DNA of 64,000 bases, taken from assembly GCA_004352715.1 (NCBI GenBank), contig SCFE01000105.1:1187078-1251077 (forward strand), written 5' to 3'. Below, one piece after another: positions 34,666-47,300 of this stretch. This DNA is from Hofstenia miamia (taxonomy: Eukaryota > Xenacoelomorpha > Acoela). Both the position numbers and the translations under genes were made by a program. The notes under the pieces are model-generated. The model was not told the origin of the DNA and made no database searches. It saw only the letters and a program-made list of their open reading frames with translations. Position 1 is the first letter of the stretch, and each line of letters starts with the position of its first letter.

Positions 34666-37600
34666 GTGTGGTTTGTGCACATACATGAGTCCCCACCAAA
34701 ACAAGTGAGGTTGCACCTTTGTATGAGACATAATCAAACAACAGTTAATTTTTGTTTGATTTGTAAGACCTATTTCAGGAGTAAACCATCACTTTACAAT
34801 CATATTGATAGCAAGCATCCAAATGAGATTCCATCAACTTTAACTTTGAACACTAATAATAGCCATGAATTTACCATACAAAGATCAGAAAATGCATGTT
34901 GAGGTGCTTTTTCAAATTATTTATCCAACCATCTTAATTTGATTGATGTTTATGAGGCATTCTCAAACCATTACAAGGCAATACATTAGGTAATTTCAAA
35001 TGAGGTTTCCACACATTATTCCATGAAGATTTACTTAACCTGAAAGGTGGAAATTGTGAGACCTGTGGAAAATGATTAAGAAAAGTCGGCAGTACTCTAT
35101 CCAACATCACACCCCATATCAGTTTTTTTATCAGGACTAAGTGAAACAAATTTTTACAACTTGGTTGACAAAATTTTTAAATATATTTGTATTTATGCCA
35201 TGAACAGGAGTGGGTTTATATTAAAAAACATCAATAGAGTTGGACTTCGTGTGTCTAAATACTGACCATCACATGGAGGATCCTATATTCCATTACCTGA
35301 CCATCTAAAAAGAAGCAATTTCCTTGTAAATCTGAAAACTGGTCAATCCAACTTGTGTTTTGTCTACAGTGTATTAGCTTGTCTCCACCCTGAAATTAAA
35401 AACCAGAGTGAAATTGTAAGATTGAACAAATTTCTTCAAGAATTAAAATACAAGGGTCTCACATTCCCCCTGTCAATGAATGACATATCCATATTTGAAA
35501 TGCGGAAATCAATAAATGTCAATGTGTATGCACTAAATGAACATTGTCTTGTGCCAGTGTATATGTCTCCATGCCATCATCAGAGGACAGTCAATTTAAT
35601 GTTAATAGAAGAAGAAAAGAGTCATTATTTAGCAATTACAAATTTGAATGCATGTTTCTGATTTTTGAAAATAGAGAGTGTGATTTCTTTTGCCCTAAAT
35701 GTTTATCTTGATTCAAGACCCAAGAAAATTTATCAAAATACAAGATTAAGTGCAATGGAGTATCAGAACCAAACATTACTTTCCTGAACCAATCAGATAT
35801 AATCAAATTTAAAGCATTTGAAGCACAGAATTATGTCCCTATTGTTGGTAGTCTGGTTATTGAAGCAATTTCCAGAAAGTTCCATAGCATGCAGCCTAAT
35901 CCATCTACAAGCTAGCTATACTATATGCAAAGTTGAGCAAATTCCAGCTGGTGTGTGTGTGTGGTGACAAGTAGTGTGGACAAATTATTAACATGCGAGA
36001 TATATACTGGCAAACAATCTATGGAACATGGGTGGAATCATTTATGGAAATTGGCAAAACAATCTATGGGATGAAGCAGTGCCATCGTGAACTAATAATA
36101 TCAGAGGACAGAGGAGAGTCATTTTGTCATCAGCAACAAGATGTATATTTTGTAAACATTCATTTACACATGAGGAGGTTGACGTCATTGATCATTGCCA
36201 TTAGTCTGGAGAAATAAGAGGCATCACACACAACAACTGCAATATTTTAAATCAAAGTCTGCAATCTACATCAGTTTTTATGCATAATGGTAGCAAATAT
36301 GATATGCATATTTTATTAAAAAGTTTGTGTATGAAAGATGGTGAGAAGATATCATGCATTCCATGCATGTCTGAAGTTTTTCTATCACTCAGTTTAATGG
36401 TGCCCATTGATGGATATAATGATAAACATGGAATTTACAAGCCCATATATGAGGAACTTAGATTTTTGGATAGTTACTGGTTCATAAGTGATAGTCTGTC
36501 AAACCTTACAAAAAATATTGGAGTGGACTAGTATAAATTTTTAAATGACGGTATGGGGAAACAAAAAGCAGAGGCATTTTCCCGTGGCAAAGGAACCTTT
36601 CCATACACATGGTTTGACAGTTTCAAGAAATTTAATGAATTGAGCCTCCTGGATTTAGAGTACTGGAGAGACAAATTGACTGGTAAAATCCCAATAACAG
36701 GAGCTGGATTTCAAGCATGACAACACATATGTCTTTGGTGGGTGTAAAAATTTTAAGCAATTTCATGATAATTATTTGATTTCAGACATGTTATTACTAT
36801 TGGATGTGATAAGAGAATAAACTTGACCCCACCCTCTTTTTACATTATCTAATTTCAGCTGGCACACAATGTTAAAACACACTGGGGTATGATGCTATCC
36901 AATACACAATGAGATGGAATTGAATTTTATTCAGGGTGGCATTAGTGGAGGTATGTGTTCAATATTTTAAGGCAAATAACCCACTAGTGGAGTGCTATGA
37001 CCCTGAGAAGGAGACAAATTTCAGATTTTTCACAGATATGAATGGAATCTATAGTGGAACCATGAGTTTAAGCTTGCCTGTGGGTGGACTGAGGTGGTCT
37101 TCAGCAAAACTCAAAGAAATATTGTCCACACCTTAAGAATCACAAACTGGGTACATGCTGGAGGTGGATTTGGAATATCTGGATTATCTTCACAATGATC
37201 ATTTTGATTTTCCAATGGCTCCTCATAAAATGATTGTTCAGGACAAGCACCTACCACCATACCAGATGGAAATAAAAAATAAATTAAAAATAACATTAGC
37301 ACCCATACCCAAACTTGTGCAAACATTTTACAAACGAGAAAATTACATTGTGCAGTATGAAATCTTGAAATTCTATGTTGACCATGGTTTGAAAATCACA
37401 AAATCCTATAAAGCTCTTGAATTTAGACAAGCCCTGTTTTTAAAATCATATATTGATTTAAACACCAACAAATGCAAAGCAGCATGAAATGATTTTGAGA
37501 AGGCATTCTATAAGTTAATGTTGAATGCTGTGTTNNNNNNNNNTTGTCATCAGCAACAAGATGTATATTTTGTAAACATTCATTTACCCAGGAGGAGGTT

Positions 37601-38972
37601 AAAGCCATTGATCATTGCCATTTTTCTGGAGAAATAAGAGGCGCCACACACAACAACTGCAATATTTTAAATCAAAGTCTGCAATCTACATCAGTTTTTA
37701 TGCATAATGGTAGCAAATATGATATGCATATTTTATTAAAAAGTTTGTGTATGAAAGATGGTGAGAAGATATCATGCATTCCATGCATGTCTGAAGTTTT
37801 TCTATCACTCAGTTTAATGGTGCCCATTGATGGATATAATGATAAACATGGAATTTACAAGCCCATATATGAGGAACTTAGATTTTTGGATAGTTACTGG
37901 TTCATAAGTGATAGTCTGTCAAACCTTACAAATAATATTGGAGCAGACAAGTATAAATTTTTAAATGACAGTATGAGGAAAAAAAAGCAGAGGTGTTTTC
38001 CCATTTCAAAGGAACCTTTCCATACACATGGTTTGACAGTTTCAAGAAATTTAATGAATTGAGCCTCCTGGATTTAGAGTACTGGAGAGACAAATTGACT
38101 GGTAAAATCCCAATAACCCAACAGGAGCTGGATTTCAAGCATGACAACACATGGGTGTTGGGTGGGTGTGAAAATTTTAAGCAATTTCAAAATAATTATT
38201 TGATTTCAGACACATTATTACTATTGGATTTGATAAGAGAATAAACTTGACTCAGCCCACTTTTTTCCATTATCTAATTTCAGCTGGCACACAATGTTAA
38301 AACACACTGGGGTATCACTCAATCCAATACACAATGAGATGGAATTGAATTTTATTCAGGGTGGCATTAGAGGAGGCATGTGTTCAATATTTTCTGATCA
38401 ATATTTTAAGGCAAATAACCCACTAGTGGAGGGCTATGACCCTGAGAAGGAGACAAATTTCAGATTTNTACTCTATAAAATTAAGATGGAAAATTTGTAC
38501 ACAGAGTTAGGTTCAATCTCACATCACTTTGACTTTTCAAATTATCCAATATCATCACCCTTATTCTCTGATGTGAATAAAAAAATGTACCTCAAAGTCA
38601 AGGACGAATTGGCCATGGGTGTATTAAACCATGTAGTTGCACTTAAACTGAAACTATATTCTGTTGAATATACAAGTGAAAGCCATGAGATATTGGAGAA
38701 GTCCAGTGCAAAAGGTGTAACCTGAACAGTTAAGCGGACAATGAATTTTGATCTGTTCAAGAATATTCTCCTGCAAGAAGGTGTATTGTGAAAAAAAATA
38801 ACTGGCATCTGGTCACACATCCATTCAATTAGTGTGGAAACATCAAACCATATAGCATTGTCATGCTATGACAATAAATGCTATCTTTTAAATTCCATAG
38901 AAATGCTGCCATATGGACATAAAGGTAATAACAATTTACATGTTTATAATGTTAAACTCATGTTTAGATATT
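34666..38972 (+). pseudogene. Polinton DNA polymerase B, right arm, decayed and partly duplicated
   Basis: Second copy of the polymerase. The C2H2 finger frame (34,666-34,902) is identical in protein to the left arm. The N-terminal domain frame (35,353-35,661) ends EEKSHYLAITNLNACF. The exonuclease zinc segment, YDMHILLKSL and the palm start lie at 36,180-37,130 (motif A DMNGIYSGTM) and up to NDFEKAF at 37,488. After nine N, the region from CIFCKHSF to YDPEKETNF is repeated (37,544-38,467), and after another N the C-terminal block (LYTELGSISHHFDF ... LPYGHKGN) follows. Motif C is missing. There are many stops in both halves. Confidence 0.85.
36124..38467. repeat. 0.9-kb direct duplication inside the right polymerase copy
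   Basis: Bases 36,124-37,028 recur at 37,544-38,467 (offset 1,420 at the start), with several differences, including an intact CCAACAGGAGCTGG where the first copy lacks bases. The copies are bounded by N runs, so two haplotypes or element copies may have been merged. Confidence 0.8.
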
Positions 38973-39714
38973 GAAATGATTAATTCGTCATCTACCAATT
39001 CTACACTAATTGGTGATGGAGTAAAATGCCTATGCCTAGGTATATGGAAAATTAAATTGTGTGTGTTATTAATTAATGTTTTAGATTCTAATACCTAGTA
39101 ATAGTTCCCATTCATTCTCCCTCCCACATTGTACCTGCTTCAAGTCTTTGTATATGGTAATTTATTTTTAAGAAATTAAATACTATTAAGTGCTAGGTTT
39201 AGATATTTCCAATGTTTTACCTATGTTGCTGTTAATAGTTTATCAGTGCATCCTGTTTACTTAATTGCTCCCTCCACCATGTTCAATGCAAATTTGTTAA
39301 AATTCCATATGTATGTTTTTGTCAATAGTGTTACAAATTAATTCCATGTTTAGACAATTCTTTGCTTAATTGATTGCCTGATGTACAAAGTTTGCTTCAT
39401 TCTCCATGTCTACATGTTTTGTTATGTATCCCCTCCAAGTATGTTTTCATCAACAATGTTACAAATAAATTTTTTTGTTTAGAAATCCCTGTTTGAATAA
39501 TTTGCTGATACTTGTCAACTGAAAAAAAAGAAAACCAGTTCCCTCTCAATGCTCCTTGTGTACATGTTTTACTTTGTAAAGATGGTATAATCTAATTAAT
39601 ATATTGATTTTTTATACACACATTTAGCCCCCATGCAAAAAAAATAGAAAAATGTCTCCTCACTGCTGATGAAATCTTATACAATAAAATGGTATAATTG
39701 AAATTAATTATATT

Positions 39715-39906
39715 TTGTTCAAGGTTTATTTAGATCCCCATGTGTTCAAAAAGAAAAAAATAGTTTTCCATCATCAACTGATGAAAGAATGCCTCTTTGA
39801 TGCTAACAAATCTCATACAATAAATACAGTAGAAAAAATTAATTATATATATTTTGCTAATGTTTATTTAGTTTTGCCAACTATACAAAAAGTTCGCCAT
39901 CCCTGA
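39715..39906 (+). CDS. Short conserved frame in Polinton right arm, unknown
   Basis: Mirror of the 63-codon frame at 27,667-27,858, with one residue different. Same caution: no domain, possibly chance. Confidence 0.2.
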   Translation: MFKVYLDPHVFKKKKIVFHHQLMKECLFDANKSHTINTVEKINYIYFANVYLVLPTIQKVRHP

Positions 39907-41660
39907 TGATTTTGTTTAAACATTTATTCTGTTATTTTTCTATTGGTATAATAAGAATTGTTCATATCATATTAAACAATCTCCATTAATTACTCGCTCA
40001 AAAATGAGGTGATACAAACTATTGTTATTCTGATTTTAAATGTTATTTAGTCTTCATGTGAAGTCTCTATGTATTCGCAAGGCTGTTAGCAGATAGCAAC
40101 ACGTGCATTGTCCCTCCAAATTCTTCTAATGTAAAGCCAGTTAACTCTGATATCAATGTATTCTGTTCAGTTCAGAAAGTGTAATTACACCAATGTTAAC
40201 CATAGGAAGCAATTAAATCAATCATGGAACGTATTATCCTTTATACTTGTTAATATCAATTTCTCTGGCTTACAATAATACTGTGTTAATTTGACATTTA
40301 ATTTGTTGTCAATAGAGAGTGTCTAAAAGATCTTGATTATTATTTGCATACGCACATGGCATAATTATTCCCCATTTAATTTTGCAGATGCATAACACTT
40401 ATACCAATGCTTAGATATATTTTATTGGGCATTGTGTGATTCTCGACTCTCTCATCAGATGAACAACTCTCATTGAAAATTATCTGTGCATGGGAAAAGA
40501 AGATGGTGGTTGACGACAATATATGAACTCACATCAACATTGGCGATGATAAACTAATACAATAGACAAATTTAATAGTGTAATTTACCATCATTATAAG
40601 TGGAACATGTATAATATACATGTGTTTTGTCTTGTTTTTAAAATGTGGGCTTTACCATGCTCACTTAAATATCTGGTTTTATATTTTGGAAATTGATCAA
40701 TTTTGTTTTAACATGTAAACTAGACAAATGCGTTTTTTACTAATGCCTATAAAAATTTTAAACATTTTATTGTTATCAAATCTCTTTTTGTTTAATTTCC
40801 ACATTTAATATTTTCCACATGTATTAACGAAATAGTTTAAAATTAGTTTTGTTTTTTAACACATACACTAGTCATTACATTTTTACTATTACCTATAAAA
40901 TTCTATGCACTTTTATTAGAGTGGATTGTGATCTCTTTTTGTTTAATATCTACATTTAATATTTCCATATGAATTATTGAAAATGGGTTAAAATAGTTTG
41001 TTTGTTTAGAAATGAAAATGTTGTTTTCGTAAATGAAATAGTGTGTTTTGAAAACAAGGTGAAGTCTTTTTGAAAAAAATTTCCAAAAATGCAAGTCAAA
41101 CATTGTACTTGCAAACTATTGAAATTATGAAAAATATTCATTGGTTGAAAAACGTGATATGATAAATGTGTTAACAAGGAATTTTGACAAAAGCAAAATG
41201 CAGTTTTATTCTAAGTTTTCCCAAATTACACTGTATGTGCAATCATCCAAAAATCATGGAAAAAGCAAAATGTAATGTGTGATAATGAGGTATATTAACA
41301 AAATGAAATGTAATGTATGCAAACAAATGTAACATATGATATGCCCATGTATATTAACATGAAATGAAATTAGTCATTATACCAAAAAAATGTATGTATG
41401 TGAATTGGCCTAAACATGTAAATGAATCACTATGAAAATCAATTAAAATTGTCATGAATCACTAATTGAAATCCATTAGTCAATACACTTAAAAATGTCA
41501 AGTATTTGACGTCACTGAAAATCCATTAGCGAGCTGTCAATCAGCATATTTCAAGTAGCTGAGTCATTAAAACCACTCCTCCAATATCAATGAATCAGCT
41601 AAGTGTTACGAGAACTTCAAAGTGTCCCATTGGGACGGGGCCTGCCCTTCTATCACTACT

Positions 41661-41666
41661 GTTGGG
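41661..41666. other. Target-site duplication, right copy (GTTGGG)
   Basis: Matches 25,907-25,912 exactly and directly follows the Polinton terminus. Confidence 0.85.
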
Positions 41667-41830
41667 AGTAGCAAAGTGGGGAGGAGTGGTAGCACAGAAG
41701 GCAGCATTGTTGGGAACAACTAGAGTCCTGAGGAAAGCTCTCAAACTCAATGGGAACTGGTGAGTTCCCTGAGCTGAGGAGGACACTGGCATAAATCTGT
41801 GAGAAGTAATAAAAGTCAAAAGCAATGTAT
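41667..41830 (+). mobile_element. R4/Dong-type LINE, 3' end beyond the Polinton
   Basis: Counting one target copy, the reading frame of the LINE at 25,912 continues here and encodes the usual R4 C-terminus (AQKAALLGTTRVLRKALK) before a stop at about 41,762. Some 60 bases of possible 3' UTR follow. This shows that the two flanks are halves of one LINE. Confidence 0.8.
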
Positions 41831-41879
41831 TGTTTGCTTAATACATAAACATCTATAAACTAAAAACAAAAAAAGAACA

Positions 41880-42870
41880 ACAACACTACACTAAATATAC
41901 ACATTTACAAAATTATAGTAAATTGTTTGCACACTGTAAATTTTCTGCTATAAGTGACTTCTCTGAATGAGTTTTGAATTTGCAATAATAATTTTTTTAA
42001 TCTTTTCTTAAAATTTTTTAAATTTAGCGAATTATATAGTGATTGATATAAATTGTTCCATTTTTTCATGAATTTGGAAATATGCCATGCAACTTTTTCG
42101 TTCATTTATTAAAAATAATTGTTTAAAAATTTAAAGAATTACGTTTATGATAGTATTTGTATATTATACATAATGATTGAAAATCTATAGCATATATAGG
42201 AGAAAGAATATCATAATCAATTTTAATGTGATGGACGAACTCATGCTTTGGAATAGAATTTAATGTTCATACAGCCCAATTGTACATTTCAATAAGTGAA
42301 ATCTTATGCTTTGCTGTTAGATTATAGAATAGAAAACTGCAATATTGAAAATGACTAAAGATAAATGCATTTATTAATTGTTTGTGGTATATTTCCCCAT
42401 TATTTCGAATTTGTTACATCAGTTTTACTCCATTGGCCATCTTTCGAATTTTAGAATTAAAGAATTGGTAATAGGTTAGATGCTTACCTAATTCGACACC
42501 TAAATATTTTACGCAATTTGTTTGTTGTATAGAAGTATTATTAATGTTTAGAATAATGTTTTCAGAAGTTCCGGCAAGGTCCCTAGGATGAAATATTATA
42601 AACTGAGTTTTATCTACGTTAATTTTTAATTTATTTAGAGTGAAATAATTCATTAGAGATTCAACATCGTTTTGTAAGAATTTTGCAGATATAACTGTAT
42701 TATTTCCTGTGTTTACAAGACAAGTATCATCAGCATATTGATATATCATAGAATCTTCAGTATATAATGATAAATCATTTACATAAAGTGCAAAAAGAAT
42801 TGGCCCAAAACTGTATTCTGGGGTACTTCTTGATCTAGATTAACATAGCTAGTGAAGATGTTATCTATTC
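41880..42870 (-). mobile_element. Second LINE, 3' part (Jockey/CR1-like reverse transcriptase)
   Basis: On the minus strand, a palm segment (GPILFALYVND, one frameshift before it) leads to YQYADDTCLV at about 42,740-42,720, the active site of non-LTR reverse transcriptases. KLKINVDKTQFIIFHP and VKYLGVELG (thumb start) follow. After a stop at 42,414 come weaker matches and a WNNLYQSLYNSLNLKNFKKR tail at about 42,070, like the C-terminus of many LINEs. The clade is not resolved. The 5' part is missing; gypsy element A1 begins at about 42,911. Confidence 0.75.
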
Positions 42871-42910
42871 AAACTTGCTGTCTACCATTTTCCAAAAGCT
42901 CATAATAAAG

Positions 42911-44382
42911 AATTAACAAGCGAATTTACGATAACTCAATTAATGGATATTATTGAAAATAATGCAAAAGAGAGAAAAGAGTTGAAGAAACAGATAGAAC
43001 ACTTAACAAAGCAAATAATAGAAGTGGAAATAAAAAACGTCAAAAAAGAGAAATTAGTTGAGGAGATAAGAGAAGATACAAGTATACATTTGACAGAGCA
43101 GCGAAATTTATTTCAACAACAGATAGAAAAGTTGATGGAAGTAAATAAGGAAATAAAGCTCCAATGCAAACAGTTTCAGAAAATGTTAAAAGAGCTTCAT
43201 GATGAAAATACTAACCTATGAGAAGATAATATAATGAAACAGTTGGAAATTGATAATTTAAAGGATGAGCTGCAATTAGTAGAATTAAAGAAAACCGAAA
43301 TAAAAACAATAGAAAATGTCACAGTGGAAAAACCGCATGAATTAAATTCAGCGATGCCACAAAAGGAGATACCAATACAAGACTACAAAAATGCGGAAAC
43401 TGAAGATGAGTTTATAAAAAAATTGGTAGACAATGTAACAAAACAAGTTAAGGAAAATGTGGAGAAACCGATTGAAAGAAAACCAGTGTTTCAAGATACA
43501 ATATTGTCAGAAGATGAAGACAATGAGACATCAACATGTAAAGCAATATTGTCTAAATTTACGGGCAGAGTGGACAATTACTCACCTACATTCAACGAGT
43601 GGCTGGAAATATTCGAAATGAGTATGAAGGAAAGAAAAGTCACACAAAATAGAGCAGCAGCGAGATTTCCATTATACTTAAGCAGAGCAGCGTATCAACA
43701 CTATTTAGTGTTAGACTCAGAAACAAAGATGAATTACAAAAAATTGATAGGAGAGTATCGACAATATTACGATGATGAAAGCTTTAAAAGCCAGTATAGG
43801 ATGCTATTAAATGGAATAAAAATGAACAGTAAAGACGATTTAAGAAATTATATGTCTCAAGTAGAGCGATTGCTAAAACTCAGTTCCAGAGAAAGTAGTT
43901 ACTCTAAATATGATTTATTTGCACACATCTGTAAAGGATTGCCAGAGGCAATACGGACGCAATTCCAAATTAAATGTGACGCAGATGATGCATTGGATAA
44001 AATGATTAGGAAAGGATTGGCGATACAAATCACAATGGAGAGTAACGCAAGAATTAGTGAGAAATCCACAATTACGAAACAAATAGTTAATCGAACAATA
44101 CCGATGGTGAATAAACCAACAGGTAAAACTATAGTAAAGAAATCTGGTGAGGAACTAGTGAAAATAAAACTAAAAGATGGAACTATAAAACAGATAAAAC
44201 GAAAGGATTTGAAATGTCAAGCCTGTGGAAACAAGGGACATACAAAGAAATACTGTAAGAGGCAAATAAACTGGATAGAAGAGGAAGATGTGGATTTCGA
44301 CGAAGAAGACCTCATAGAAAATGAGGAGGACCAAGAAGAAGAAGAAGAAGTGGAATCGGCAGAAGCAGAAAATTTAAATTAA
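42911..44382 (+). pseudogene. A1 Gag, 5' truncated
   Basis: The frame covers a Lys/Glu-rich coiled-coil part (to about 43,330), a TGA at 43,219 where A2 has CGA, the capsid-like part (CKAILSKFTGRVDNYSPTF, ARFPLYLSRAAYQHYL, SRESSYSKYDLFAHICKG), a basic stretch and a CCHC knuckle CQACGNKGHTKKYC. The C-terminus is strongly acidic (EEDQEEEEEVE). From 43,234 the frame is intact for 382 codons. The start is lost at the element truncation. Confidence 0.85.
44370..44376 (+). promoter_or_regulatory. A1 predicted -1 frameshift site AAATTTA
   Basis: The heptamer is in the phase A_AAT_TTA relative to gag, four codons from its stop. A -1 slip leads straight into the open pol frame. Confidence 0.55.
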
Positions 44383-47300
44383 AGGGAGCACCGTCTCCGA
44401 AAAACCGAGCACCTGTACTAATAGTGACCGATCTACTAAAAACAAATATGATAACAATTGTTATTAATGGAGTGATGGTAGAAGCGACAGTAGATACGGG
44501 AGCAGTAATATCCATAATAACGGATGAGTGCGCGAACAAAGTTGGATTTCAAAGAGAACAATTGAATAACGAAAAAAATAGATTAATAAATGCTTCTGGA
44601 GATTATATTGACGTGAAAGGGAAGTTGGAAAATATACTGGTGAGAATAGCAAATATGACGTTTCAACAAACTTTTACGGTAATTGACACAGAGAGGAATC
44701 AATTACCATATGAAGTAATATTGGGTAATGATTTTCTTACAAACAACAAGTGCATTATAAACTATAAGGATAGAATGATAACTGTACAAGAAGAGATAGT
44801 AACAACATACGAAGATTGTGATAAAGATGACACAATAATATTCAAGTTGGCAGAAGATGTAAAGATTTTGCCAAATAATTGGAAAATGTGTGAAATCACA
44901 ACAAGTGAAAGGATAAACGTGGAGGTAATGATATATGACCAAGTTGGTATAAATACAAAGAGGTTATTGATTCCTTTGAGTTTATGTATGATACGAGAAG
45001 GAAAAGGTTGGATACTGGTATTAAATGCAACAAACCATATCATTAATGTTAATAAAGATAAAGTGATGATAAAAGGAAAAACGGTGAAATCTGAGAAGCA
45101 GATGGTGAACAAGACAATAAATATAGTAACAAAAGAAGAGGAAAAAACATTTCAGATACTGGAGATCAAGGATGAAGAATACCCACATCTGAATAATGAA
45201 GAAAAAGAAAAGCTTATAGAAATTTTGAATAAACATAATAAGATATTCAATTTCGGAGAAATTAGTGTGGGGAAAGCAATTGGTGAAATGCACAAGATAA
45301 TTACTACAATGGATGAACCGATTAGATTACCTTGCAGAAGAGTACCAGAAAATCTGAAAGACAAATATAATACAATTTTGAATGAACTCATTGATAATAA
45401 GATAATAAGACCAAGCAAAAGTCCTTATGCGTCACCAACGGTGTTTGTAAAACAGGGCGAAAAGTATAGGCTTTGTATAGACTTCAGGAAATTAAATGAC
45501 GTAACCAAAAAAGATGCTTATCCATTACCGCTAATAGATGACATGATTTATGAAGCAACAAAAAATAAATACTTTACATGTATTGAATTATGCAAAGCCT
45601 ACTGGCAAGTACCCATGGAGCCTAAGGACATCGAAAAAACGGCATTCATAACTCCATACGGATTGTTCGAATGGATGTATATGGCGTTTGGACTTTGTAA
45701 TGCACCAGCAACATTTCAACGATATGTAATGAAAGTGTTAAAACAAAAGAATAAAAAGTTGGAAGATGGAGTGTGCGCTTATATAGACGATATATTAATC
45801 GCGAGTAATACACTTAGAAAAATTGGATAGAACGTTAACGATTCTATATAATGCTGGACTAAGGGTGAATGGAAAAAAATGCGAGATTTTGAAAACTGAA
45901 GTAGTATTTTTGGGAAGAAGAATACGAAAAGGTGAGATTAAAATGAAAAACAATGCAAAGGAAATGATTCTAAATATTAAAAGCCCGAAAACAAAGAAAG
46001 ACATACAGAGAATAATGGGATTCATCAACTATTATAGATCATTTATACCAAATATAGCTCAAAAAACAACTAGAATAACAGCGTTACTTAAAAAATCTAA
46101 ACCATTTGAATGGACATGGAGAGAAGAGGAACAATTAGAAAACATAAAAAATGAACTCGCTAAGATGCCATCATTAAATACACCCGATTATGAAGAAGAA
46201 TTCATATTAGACTGTGATGCGAGTAATGTTGCAATAGGGGCTTTTTTGATAAAAATGAAAAAACAAGATAGGATTGATTATATTATTTTGTAAATGTTTT
46301 GTGCAATTATATTTAAAATTATGCTTGACAGTGTTTTGACAAAACGAAAGATGGTCAAACAGCATAGTCAAATTAATGCTGACTTTTTAATTGGTCTAAA
46401 ATTCAAAATGTGAACAGACAATAGTGGACTGGCGTGGCTAAAAAAATTTTCAGGAGACAAGTCGTCAATTGTGTCGAGGTGGATAGAGTATCTAAACGAA
46501 TTTAGATTTACAATCAAACATAGAAAGGGTACGCTACATAAAAATGCTGATTTCTGGACTGTGCTACCAGAATACCAAAGAGATGTAGAAAAGCAGGAAG
46601 GAGAGAAGAAGAAATTTGACTTCTTCCCACATAGCGAATACAGTCAATTACCAGACATCAATGCAGATAAAAAGGGTCAGGCGATAATGCGCATTATAAT
46701 TAAAGAAGAAATCGACGAAAGTGAAATTGTTGAGAAACAGAAAACAGATTTGATAATGATCGAAATACGAAGAAAACTGGAAGACAGTAATGAACAAATA
46801 AGCAAAGAAGCAAGCAGCTATTTCCTTGCAATCTGATTGTCATTTAAAGGGCATGAGAATGCAGACAACACCAAAGAGATCACCCTCCACCAAATGTCAT
46901 TTAAAGTGCAGGCGGATAAGAGAGGGCCATCGTCAAGATACAGATATGAACAAATAAGCAAAGAAGCAAGCAGCTATTTCCAGAGATACACATGGAAAAT
47001 AAATAAAAACGGGTTATATATGTACATGGAAAAACATTAAGAATAGCGATTCCAGAATACTACAAGAGGGAATTGATAAGAAAGACACATGAAAAAGGAC
47101 ATATTGGAATAATCCAAACCAAACAAACATTTAACGCAAGATTTATAACAATTGGAGTTAGAAAAGTGGTAGAGGACGTTATTAATAAATGTACTACGTG
47201 CCTGTTAAATAATAAAAGTCACTTTCTGAGACAAACAGCACCATTGGAAAAAATAATAGCAACCACACTGAATCAGATATACATGTAGATCTGGAAAAAT

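Larger units (their letters stand above)
25913..41660. mobile_element. Palindromic Polinton/Maverick, 15.7 kb
   Basis: The element is bounded by termini ATTAGTGATAGAAG (left) and the complement of AGTAGTGATAGAAG (right), flanked by GTTGGG on both sides. The right end has the AG start usual for Polintons; the left has one substitution. The whole left arm (to about 33,490) is the inverted, diverged counterpart of the right arm (from about 34,117). Each arm carries a decayed DNA polymerase B whose 3' end faces the terminus. No integrase, ATPase, protease or capsid gene is visible, so this is a non-autonomous derivative. Tandem duplications joined by N at 32,849, 37,535-37,543 and 38,468 disturb the symmetry. 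Confidence 0.85.
34117..41660. repeat. Right arm of the inverted repeat
   Basis: Reverse complement of the left arm. It carries a second polymerase B on the plus strand and the mirrored terminus. It lacks the polymerase motif C segment, which is replaced by the N-joined duplication. Confidence 0.85.

Noticed and set aside
41595-41825. 76-codon minus frame across the Polinton/LINE junction
   Set aside because: It crosses the target-site duplication and is antisense to the LINE C-terminus, so it cannot be an old gene.
44464-45418. Several hydrophobic minus-strand frames under A1 pol (and the same under A2)
   Set aside because: They are antisense shadows of the AT-rich, Lys-rich pol gene and lack any domain.
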